16,713 bases of DNA. Origin: Flavobacteriales bacterium. Lineage in GTDB: Bacteria; Bacteroidota; Bacteroidia; Flavobacteriales_D; Sanyastnellaceae. Location: assembly GCA_030728235.1 (NCBI GenBank), contig JANRAA010000245.1, positions 1 to 16,713 on the forward strand, given 5' to 3'. The translations under genes were made by a program, and so were the position numbers. Of this stretch, positions 6,284 to 12,905 are shown piece after piece; position 1 is the first letter of the stretch; each line of letters begins with the position of its first letter. The notes beneath the pieces were generated by a model, which had not been told where the DNA came from, ran no database searches, and saw nothing but the letters and a program-made list of their open reading frames with translations.

Positions 6284-8932
6284 TTATTCGAGTCCGATAC
6301 CTTTTTGAACCTGTAATTCTTCCAGTTCGATGTCTTCTTCTTCATCAATAATCTCTAAAAACGGCTCTGCAAAAGCTTTGGTGGTAATCCACCTTTCTAA
6401 ACTGAGCAGGAGCGATGGCAAAAGCAAAAGGTTCGAGAACATGGCAATCAAAAGGGTCATGGAAACCAAAATTCCCAGTGCCCTTGTACCGTCGAACTCA
6501 GACGCAGCGAACATGCCAAAACCGAAGAACAACACAATCGAGGTGTACATCATGCTCACCCCTGTTTCTTTTACAGCGAGCAGAATCGACTCGCGAATGT
6601 TCCACCCTTTCAGCTTCAATTCTTGTCTGTACTTCGCCAAAAAGTGAATGGTGTCATCAACCGAAATCCCAAACGCGATGCTAAACACCAAAATGGTCGA
6701 CGGCTTAATCGGTATCTGAAAATAACCCATGACAGCAGCGGTGAAAATCAAAGGAATAACGTTTGGCACAAGTGAGATCAGCACCATGCGGAATGAGCGG
6801 AACAGCAAAGCCATGACGCCTGCAATCACCAAAATGGCAAGCACCAAACTAATGAACAGGTTCCTGACCATGTACGTAGTTCCTTCGAGGTATACAACAC
6901 TTGTTCCTGTGAGTATCACGCGTTGTTTCACTGAGTCAATCGCTCTGCGCACGGCAGGGATGAACGAAGCATCGGTGCTATGGTCAACGGCACATGCGAA
7001 CACGTCGTCGCATGATTCACTGAGGTTCAGCTGCACTACAACGCTATCTGCCATTGATGGATAGGTATCAAAAAACGCTGTTGCTGCGGCCTTTCTGTCG
7101 GTGGCTGTCGCCAAATCATTCAATAAACTATCCATCTCGTGAGCAGAAGGATTGATGATGACGTCGATCTTCGGACGCAGATCATTCAATAGCACCGCCA
7201 TTTCTTTGGTTCCGATGTCGGCAATCTGAGCCGTTATGCGGGTTCGCGTGCGGGTAGAATCAAAAAACATGTGCTCCATGCCGCCCGTTTCGTATTCGCT
7301 TCTGAAATACGGACCGATGAATGATGACTCCTGACGTGTGAGCAGACTGTATTTCTCTGGGTCGCCATTGTAAAATGCTTGTTTACAGAACTTTACAGCA
7401 TCAGCGATAGACAATGAGCGGGTTATCTCAGGATATTGAGCAAGTAGTTCTTGTAATTCCTCGAGCTTTTTAAGTGTGTTCGGTCGCGTTACCTGTCCTT
7501 TGCGTTTGGTATCTAAAATAACCTCAAATGGCATTACGCCGTTGAATTCGTTCTCAAACCAGCGAAGGTCGGTAATCACTTTATCGGTCTGTGGGAGGTC
7601 GTCGACGACATTGCCCGTGGTTTCCATCTTACTGATTCCAATGCCGCCCAATATCAATATCACAAGCGTGAAAATGTACACCCACTTGCGGTGGTTGGTG
7701 ACAATATGGACAAGTTTGTTGACTGCATAAAACACCCATTTGCGATCGAGGTGCTTGGTATGACGTTCTTTCGGTGGTGGTAAGTAAGAATAAACCGTCG
7801 GGATGATGATCAGCGAAACAGCAAACACGGCGATGATGTTAAGCGAAGCAATGATTCCAAACTCTTTCATCACATCACTATGCGTGAAAATGAAGGTTGC
7901 AAATCCCAATGCTGTGGTAGCATTGGTCATAAAGGTGGCGTTACCTACTTTCTGAATTACCCGCGACAAGGCCTTTGCTTTGTTGCCGTGCCGCTTGTAC
8001 TCTGCGTGGTATTTGTTGATGAGATAGATGCAGTTGGGGACTCCAATAACAATCATCAATGGCGGAATGAGCGCCATAAGCATGGAAATCGGGTAATCGA
8101 AAAGGGCAATGGTACCCATCGACCAAACAACACCGATACCTACAACCAATATGGAAACTACCATCACTCCGAAATTGCGGAAGAACAGCAGCAAAAGCAC
8201 GGCAGTAACAAGCGCAGCTAACGCTACAAACAAGCCCAGTTCTGCCTTTACTTTGGTGGTCATTTGAGTGCGGATAAACGGAAGTCCAGAGACATACGTT
8301 TTCAATCCGGTTTCTGCCTCAAAAGCCTCTATCTCATCTTTGATGTACTGTATTGATGGCCCGCGGTCTTCGCTGTTGAACAAGGCAGCATTTACAAACA
8401 CCATCATGAGCGTGGCGTTCGAATTGTCTTTGTAAAGCAAGCCTTCGTAGAAAGGCATGTTGCGAACACCATCCAACAGGCTGTCGAGCTCTTGCTGAGA
8501 ACCCGGACGTGTTTTAAAAACCCGTTCAATGCCGAAGCGCTGCAACGAATCATCTTTGACTACTTTGTATGATTGGGCAATTGAAAAGACAGAATCTACG
8601 GCAGCGACATCTTGCTCCTGGTCGTCGCGAAAAACCGGCACCCGTATTTTCCGGATGTCGGATGCTAGGTTATACCACGCATTGAAGTTCTCCAATTTGA
8701 ACAAATCGTCGTCGCCAACACCAATAACGATGACGTTACCATCTTCAGAAAAACTTTCGAGAAAGTCTTTGTAATCAAGGTAGGTACTGTCGTTATCAGG
8801 AAGCAAGCCTCCAAATTTGTAACTCATCCGCACGTCGCGCGCCTGCCACCCCATGAACACAGTTATGAGGGCTACACCAATCAAGATGGGCAGTCGGTTT
8901 CTAAGGATGAAAGATGATAAGGTGGTCCACAT
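6284..8932 (-). CDS. MMPL/RND-superfamily transporter (patched-like exporter)
   Basis: This is a large inner-membrane protein of the RND superfamily, probably driven by proton motive force and likely exporting a lipid or other hydrophobic molecule; the substrate cannot be read from the sequence. I chose ATG at 8932 (882 aa), preceded by GGAAGA about 6 bp upstream, over an in-frame TTG at 8962. The layout is the classic duplicated one: TM1 (about 13-30), a large periplasmic loop, TM2-TM6 (about 230-382), TM7 (about 417-434), a second periplasmic loop with a possible disulfide pair (Cys641 and Cys647), TM8-TM12 (about 690-845), and an acidic cytoplasmic tail containing DEEEDIELEELQ. The second half keeps the intramembrane acidic pair in GISVDDTIHF (Asp759, Asp760). 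The matching place in the first half reads GVPNCIYL and lacks it. It heads the unit with rfbA, prenyl synthase and the 123-aa gene. Confidence 0.9.
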   Translation of the reverse strand: MWTTLSSFILRNRLPILIGVALITVFMGWQARDVRMSYKFGGLLPDNDSTYLDYKDFLESFSEDGNVIVIGVGDDDLFKLENFNAWYNLASDIRKIRVPVFRDDQEQDVAAVDSVFSIAQSYKVVKDDSLQRFGIERVFKTRPGSQQELDSLLDGVRNMPFYEGLLYKDNSNATLMMVFVNAALFNSEDRGPSIQYIKDEIEAFEAETGLKTYVSGLPFIRTQMTTKVKAELGLFVALAALVTAVLLLLFFRNFGVMVVSILVVGIGVVWSMGTIALFDYPISMLMALIPPLMIVIGVPNCIYLINKYHAEYKRHGNKAKALSRVIQKVGNATFMTNATTALGFATFIFTHSDVMKEFGIIASLNIIAVFAVSLIIIPTVYSYLPPPKERHTKHLDRKWVFYAVNKLVHIVTNHRKWVYIFTLVILILGGIGISKMETTGNVVDDLPQTDKVITDLRWFENEFNGVMPFEVILDTKRKGQVTRPNTLKKLEELQELLAQYPEITRSLSIADAVKFCKQAFYNGDPEKYSLLTRQESSFIGPYFRSEYETGGMEHMFFDSTRTRTRITAQIADIGTKEMAVLLNDLRPKIDVIINPSAHEMDSLLNDLATATDRKAAATAFFDTYPSMADSVVVQLNLSESCDDVFACAVDHSTDASFIPAVRRAIDSVKQRVILTGTSVVYLEGTTYMVRNLFISLVLAILVIAGVMALLFRSFRMVLISLVPNVIPLIFTAAVMGYFQIPIKPSTILVFSIAFGISVDDTIHFLAKYRQELKLKGWNIRESILLAVKETGVSMMYTSIVLFFGFGMFAASEFDGTRALGILVSMTLLIAMFSNLLLLPSLLLSLERWITTKAFAEPFLEIIDEEEDIELEELQVQKGIGLE

Positions 8933-9022
8933 GAATGTTCTTCCGGATAGATGGTTGTGCAAAGAAACAAAAAACGAGGCTAAAAAGTCGATGATTAAAC
9001 CCTATCACTCCACCTCGCTTGT
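8933..9022. other. Divergent intergenic region between the transporter operon and lpd
   Basis: The two starts at 8932 (minus) and 9049 (plus) face away from each other, so both promoters must lie in this region of about 116 bp. On the plus strand a clear -7 box lies just to the right (listed separately). On the minus strand I find no exact TAnnTTTG; the nearest is the degenerate TTTCTTTG at 8967-8960. The promoter of the transporter operon is therefore unresolved. No operator-like palindrome stands out. Confidence 0.5.
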
Positions 9023-9030
9023 TACCTTTG
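9023..9030 (+). promoter_or_regulatory. Probable -7 promoter element for lpd
   Basis: The bases TACCTTTG match the Bacteroidota -7 consensus TAnnTTTG exactly and lie 18 bp upstream of the lpd ATG, so transcription would start with a very short leader. No TTG is present at the usual -33 distance, so only half of the promoter is supported. The same octamer occurs just before yhhQ (14582-14589). Confidence 0.55.
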
Positions 9031-9048
9031 CATTCTAAACATGAACCC

Positions 9049-10452
9049 ATGAACGAATTTGATGTAGTAGTAATCGGATCAGGACCCGGTGGATATGTTG
9101 CCGCAATCAGATGTGCGCAACTCGGAATGAAAACCGCTATTGTAGAAAAGTACAACTCACTTGGTGGCACTTGTCTCAATGTGGGGTGCATACCTTCTAA
9201 GGCCTTACTCGATTCTTCAGAGCACTACCATCAAGCAAAAGAACAGTTCAAAGAGCATGGAATTGGTGTTGGCAATCTCTCGATCGACTTCACTCAAATG
9301 ATCAACCGCAAGCGCGAAGTGGTAAAGCAAACCGTGGGCGGTATCGATTTCTTGATGAAGAAAAACAAGATCGAGGTTTTCACTGGTTTCGGATCGTATA
9401 TCGATGCTCAAACAATTTCTGTTCAACCAGAAAAAGGTGATGCAATTGTCATCAAAACCAAAAAATCAATCATCGCTACGGGTTCTAAACCGGCAACGCT
9501 CCCTTTTATCAAAATCGATAAAAAACGCATCATCACCTCAACAGAAGCGCTGGAGCTGAAAGAAATTCCGAAACACTTGATCATCATTGGTGGTGGTGTA
9601 ATCGGACTTGAATTGGGATCTGTGTACGCACGCCTAGGCTCTGAAGTGAGTGTTGTAGAATACATGGACTCTATCATCCCTACCATGGATGCTACCATGG
9701 GGAAAGAGCTGACTCGTTCATTGAAGAAGTTGGGCATGAAGTTCTACCTCGGACATAAAGTTAAGGAGGTATCGACTACTGCGAAGCTGACAACGGTGAA
9801 GGCCGACGACGCAAAAGGAAATGAAGTGGTCATCAAAGGCGACTACACTTTGGTAGCTGTTGGTAGAAAACCATATACCGATAAACTTGGCCTCGATAAA
9901 ATTGGTGTACAAGTTGACGAACGCGGAAGAGTTGCGGTTGACGATCACTTAGAAACCAACATCAAAGGAATATACGCGATTGGAGATGTCATCAAAGGTG
10001 CCATGCTGGCGCACAAAGCAGAAGAAGAAGGGATGTTTGTAGCTGAAGTGATGGCCGGACAAAAACCGCATATCAATTACCTGCTTATCCCTGGCGTTGT
10101 ATACACATGGCCTGAAGTGGCTTCTGTTGGATACACCGAAGAGCAATTGAAAGAAATGGGCACAGCATACAAAACAGGTTCCTTCCCGTTCAAAGCTAGT
10201 GGAAGAGCTCGTGCGAGCATGGATACCGATGGATTGGTAAAGGTCTTGGCCGATAAAACTACCGATGAAATTTTGGGTGTTCACATGATCGGGCCTCGCG
10301 CAGCCGATATGATTGCTGAAGCTGTTGTCGGTATGGAATTCCGCGCTTCAGCTGAAGATATCGCTCGTATCTCTCACGCTCACCCAACATTTACAGAAGC
10401 ATTTAAAGAAGCAGCTCTCGCCGCTACTGATAACCGCGCAATACACATCTAA
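9049..10452 (+). CDS. lpd: Dihydrolipoamide dehydrogenase (E3)
   Basis: Lpd is the FAD/NAD-dependent E3 flavoprotein that reoxidises the dihydrolipoyl arm of 2-oxoacid dehydrogenase complexes (and of the glycine cleavage system). ATG at 9049 (467 aa) gives the canonical start MNEFDVVVIGSGPGGYVAA; an in-frame TTG at 9019 lies upstream of the promoter box and is rejected. Visible motifs: FAD-binding GSGPGG (10-15); the redox-active disulfide in GGTCLNVGCIPSK (Cys42 and Cys47); the NAD-binding IIGGGVIGLELG; the second FAD motif GIYAIGDVI; and the C-terminal active-site HPTFTE (His445, Glu450). The length is typical. It points away from the transporter operon and lies about 5 kb from its partners sucA and sucB. 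It could also serve pyruvate or branched-chain dehydrogenases, because E3 is often shared. Confidence 0.97.
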   Translation: MNEFDVVVIGSGPGGYVAAIRCAQLGMKTAIVEKYNSLGGTCLNVGCIPSKALLDSSEHYHQAKEQFKEHGIGVGNLSIDFTQMINRKREVVKQTVGGIDFLMKKNKIEVFTGFGSYIDAQTISVQPEKGDAIVIKTKKSIIATGSKPATLPFIKIDKKRIITSTEALELKEIPKHLIIIGGGVIGLELGSVYARLGSEVSVVEYMDSIIPTMDATMGKELTRSLKKLGMKFYLGHKVKEVSTTAKLTTVKADDAKGNEVVIKGDYTLVAVGRKPYTDKLGLDKIGVQVDERGRVAVDDHLETNIKGIYAIGDVIKGAMLAHKAEEEGMFVAEVMAGQKPHINYLLIPGVVYTWPEVASVGYTEEQLKEMGTAYKTGSFPFKASGRARASMDTDGLVKVLADKTTDEILGVHMIGPRAADMIAEAVVGMEFRASAEDIARISHAHPTFTEAFKEAALAATDNRAIHI

Positions 10453-10472
10453 GTCGAACCTTTAATCGACTT
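10451..10472 (+). repeat. Perfect 7-bp inverted repeat at the end of lpd
   Basis: AAGTCGA and TCGACTT face each other across an 8-base loop (ACCTTTAA), starting inside the lpd stop codon. No run of T follows, so it is not a classic intrinsic terminator. It could be an RNA-processing or attenuation hairpin between lpd and hemH. The pairing is visible; any function is inference. Confidence 0.45.
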
Positions 10473-10473
10473 C

Positions 10474-10485
10474 CGTGTTACCACG
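10474..10485 (+). repeat. Small inverted repeat just before the hemH start
   Basis: CGTG-TTAC-CACG can form a 4-bp stem with a 4-base loop and ends 2 bases before the hemH ATG. It occupies the place where a ribosome binding site would be, and no Shine-Dalgarno sequence is visible. The stem is short and may be chance. Confidence 0.3.
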
Positions 10486-10487
10486 AT

Positions 10488-11501
10488 ATGAAAATAGGCA
10501 TCCTTGTTATCAATCTCGGAACTCCTGATGCGCCAACTCCCTCGGCAGTAGGAAGATACCTGAGAGAATTCCTCGGCGATAAACGTGTCATCGATATTCC
10601 TTGGCTTGGAAGAAAAATCCTTGTGAATGGAATCATCGCTCCAACACGAAAATACAAGTCGTCGAAAGAGTATAAAAAAGTATGGACCGCCGACGGTTCG
10701 CCGTTGCTGCTCTATACCCAAGAGCTGGCGAAGAAACTCGGTGAGCGCTTCCAAAACGAAGACATTCATGTGGAAATGGCGATGCGATACGGCTCTCCAT
10801 CTATGACTTCTGTATTGCAAAAAATGGAAACCGATAGGTACGACAAGGTGATTGTTTTGCCGCTTTATCCCCAATATGCCTCTGCTTCAACAGGAAGTAC
10901 GCTCGAAGAGGCGTTTCGACTTATCTCTAAATGGTACGTCATTCCTGAAATCGTTGCGATAAGTCAATTCTGGGATCACCCAGGCTACCTGTCTGCCCTC
11001 GAGGCCAGCGCCAACGGAATCGACCTCAAAGCCTACGATCATATCCTGATGAGCTACCACGGTTTGCCAGAACGTCAGGTAGACAAGGTGTATGAAGATA
11101 AAATGTGCAGCAACCACAGTTGTGAATCCGAAATAAACGAGGAGAATCGCTTCTGCTATGTGGCCACGTGCTATGCGACTTCGCGAGCAATCGCTAGTCG
11201 ATTGGGTATCAATGAAGACGATTACACCGTGTGCTTCCAATCTCGACTCGATCAAAAATGGGTGCGCCCTTTCAGCGATGAAGTAATCGTTGAGATGGCA
11301 AAGGCCGGAAAGAAAAAACTGCTCGTCTTTTCCCCCGCTTTCGTAGCCGATTGCCTCGAAACAATTGTCGAAATAGGCGAAGGATACCTTGAATTATTTC
11401 AGGAAAATGGTGGTGAAGACTTAAAACTGGTGCCCAGCCTGAACACTTCTTCTATCTGGGTTGATGCCCTAGAACAGATGCTTCGAGAACGCATAAAATA
11501 A
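10488..11501 (+). CDS. hemH: Ferrochelatase, with an internal four-cysteine block
   Basis: HemH inserts ferrous iron into a porphyrin at the end of haem synthesis. The 337-aa product is complete. Landmarks are the N-terminal GILVINLGTPDAPTPSAVGRYLREFL, the DGSPLL segment at 69-74, YPQYASAST (127-135), the catalytic-His motif SYHGLPER (His191), and SPAFVADCLET near the C-terminus with the conserved Glu291. Between His191 and the C-terminal motif lies Cys207-x4-Cys212-x10-Cys223-x4-Cys228, a 22-residue block absent from E. coli HemH. Such internal blocks ligate a [2Fe-2S] cluster in the Myxococcus xanthus type of ferrochelatase (established knowledge); here the cluster is inferred. The gene starts 35 bp after lpd and probably shares its transcript. 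It ends with TAA directly followed by TAG. Confidence 0.96.
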   Translation: MKIGILVINLGTPDAPTPSAVGRYLREFLGDKRVIDIPWLGRKILVNGIIAPTRKYKSSKEYKKVWTADGSPLLLYTQELAKKLGERFQNEDIHVEMAMRYGSPSMTSVLQKMETDRYDKVIVLPLYPQYASASTGSTLEEAFRLISKWYVIPEIVAISQFWDHPGYLSALEASANGIDLKAYDHILMSYHGLPERQVDKVYEDKMCSNHSCESEINEENRFCYVATCYATSRAIASRLGINEDDYTVCFQSRLDQKWVRPFSDEVIVEMAKAGKKKLLVFSPAFVADCLETIVEIGEGYLELFQENGGEDLKLVPSLNTSSIWVDALEQMLRERIK

Positions 11502-11529
11502 TAGAGGCCCCTCGTTCGGAGCCTCTATT
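11500..11529 (+). terminator. Inverted repeat overlapping the hemH stop, probable transcription end
   Basis: A perfect 9-bp inverted repeat, AATAGAGGC and GCCTCTATT, surrounds a 12-base loop and begins inside the hemH stop codon. This is the strongest hairpin in any gap of the window and it precedes the longest intergenic stretch, which fits a transcription end for lpd-hemH. It lacks a T-tract afterwards, so it would be an atypical intrinsic terminator or a 3'-end stabilising structure. Confidence 0.5.
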
Positions 11530-11714
11530 GAGCTAATCATCTGAAATAAACTCTTTGGAATTCGGTTATCTGATAAATTACCTAGAGAGTCCGCCCCAAA
11601 TATACGACCTAGTGTTCTGCATACACATTGTTTGCTTGACCCGTACTATTGGAATCCTAAAATAACATCCTGTTTACTCCTCTCACTGGAAAAATATCAT
11701 ATCTTATTGACTAC
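11530..11714. other. Longest intergenic gap, upstream of pabB
   Basis: This AT-rich stretch separates hemH from pabB and should hold the pabB-tilS promoter. I find no TAnnTTTG box in it. A sequence resembling the generic sigma-70 pattern, TTGACC at 11636-11641 with TAAAAT at 11658-11663 (16-bp spacer), is present, but Bacteroidota do not normally use that pattern, so I give it little weight. No ORF, riboswitch or tRNA is visible. Confidence 0.4.
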
Positions 11715-12905
11715 ATGAACCTTACAACCCCAATCGTATTGCTTGAAACTGCCAATGGTGATGGCAAAAACTTACTCGCTTGGGGGATGGAGGAATCATG
11801 CTCTTTTCGATTAGCGGTCGATTTTTATCGACTAGCTGCATTTATTGAAAAGACTAGCAAGTGGAAATTCGGCGCCATCAGCTATGAATTAAACCGTGAA
11901 TTCGAAAAACTCCCTGAAAAATCATCCGATTTCATCGGTTTTCCTGTCGTTTGCTTTTTCATACCGCAGGTGGTGGCTGAAAAAATCGACGGACTATGGC
12001 AGGTTGTTTATGGCAAGGCATCCGATGCCGAGATAGACGCTGTTTTACATGCGTTTTCAAGTCGGTCGAATCCCAAAACTTCGCTAATACCTAAGGTATC
12101 CAAATCAGAGTATACGCAACAATTTGAACTGCTTCAAAAACACATTCACCGCGGTGATGTCTACGAACTGAACTACTGCATCGAGTTCGCAAATCACGCC
12201 GAAATCCATCCTCCAACGGTGTATTCTCGCTTGAAAGAGCGCACCAAAGCTCCGTTTTCGGCTTTTTTCAAATGGGAAAACAGTGTCTTGATGTGCGGCA
12301 GTCCAGAAAGATACTTGCGTAAAATCGGCAACAAAGTTATCTCTCAACCTATAAAAGGCACGGCGCCTCGCTCGGCGGATGTTGATGCAGATGCTCAAAT
12401 CATTGCCCGTCTTAAAAACGACCCGAAAGAACGCGCTGAAAACATTATGATTACCGATTTGGTGCGCAACGATCTCAGCAAATCTGCCCTTCCTGGCTCT
12501 GTGAAGGTGGAGGAATTGTGCGAAATATACTCGTTCCAAACGGTGCATCAAATGATATCGACCATCACAGCGCGCTACCCTGAAAACATCTCGTTCTCGA
12601 AAATCATTGCAGATACTTTTCCGATGGGATCTATGACGGGGGCACCAAAAGTGCGAGCCATGGAACTCATCGACCAAGTGGAACTCGGCGCTCGTGGATT
12701 GTATTCTGGCGCAGTGGGTTATGTAGACCCTGCCGGTGATTTCGATTTCAATGTTGTCATCAGAAGCTTGCAATACAACACTCAAACGCATTACCTTTCT
12801 GCCATGGTTGGCAGCGCCGTGACTGCTCTGGCCAACGCTGAAACCGAATACGAGGAGTGTCTGCTCAAAGCCGATGCTCTGTTTAAAGCATTGAACGATG
12901 ATTGA
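11715..12905 (+). CDS. pabB: Aminodeoxychorismate synthase component I
   Basis: PabB converts chorismate plus ammonia to 4-amino-4-deoxychorismate, the precursor of p-aminobenzoate and folate. The 396-aa protein is a chorismate-binding enzyme with SPERYL (196-201), PIKGT (212-216), ENIMITDLVRND (242-253) and GSMTGAPK (305-312). The lysine of PIKGT (Lys214) is the known discriminator: PabB enzymes carry Lys, while anthranilate synthase TrpE has Ala (PIAGT). The N-terminal part is shorter than in E. coli PabB (453 aa), as is common in this phylum. No glutaminase (pabA) or lyase (pabC) gene is adjacent, so those must lie elsewhere. Its last codons overlap the tilS start by 8 bp, implying co-transcription and probably coupled translation. 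Confidence 0.9.
   Translation: MNLTTPIVLLETANGDGKNLLAWGMEESCSFRLAVDFYRLAAFIEKTSKWKFGAISYELNREFEKLPEKSSDFIGFPVVCFFIPQVVAEKIDGLWQVVYGKASDAEIDAVLHAFSSRSNPKTSLIPKVSKSEYTQQFELLQKHIHRGDVYELNYCIEFANHAEIHPPTVYSRLKERTKAPFSAFFKWENSVLMCGSPERYLRKIGNKVISQPIKGTAPRSADVDADAQIIARLKNDPKERAENIMITDLVRNDLSKSALPGSVKVEELCEIYSFQTVHQMISTITARYPENISFSKIIADTFPMGSMTGAPKVRAMELIDQVELGARGLYSGAVGYVDPAGDFDFNVVIRSLQYNTQTHYLSAMVGSAVTALANAETEYEECLLKADALFKALNDD

Noticed and set aside
8933..8962. Upstream in-frame TTG as the transporter start
   Set aside because: The ATG at 8932 is preceded by a GGAAGA sequence at good spacing and leads directly into the first membrane helix.
11636..11663. Sigma-70-like TTGACC and TAAAAT pair before pabB
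   Set aside because: It fits the enterobacterial pattern, but Bacteroidota use a different consensus, and AT-rich gaps yield such matches by chance.
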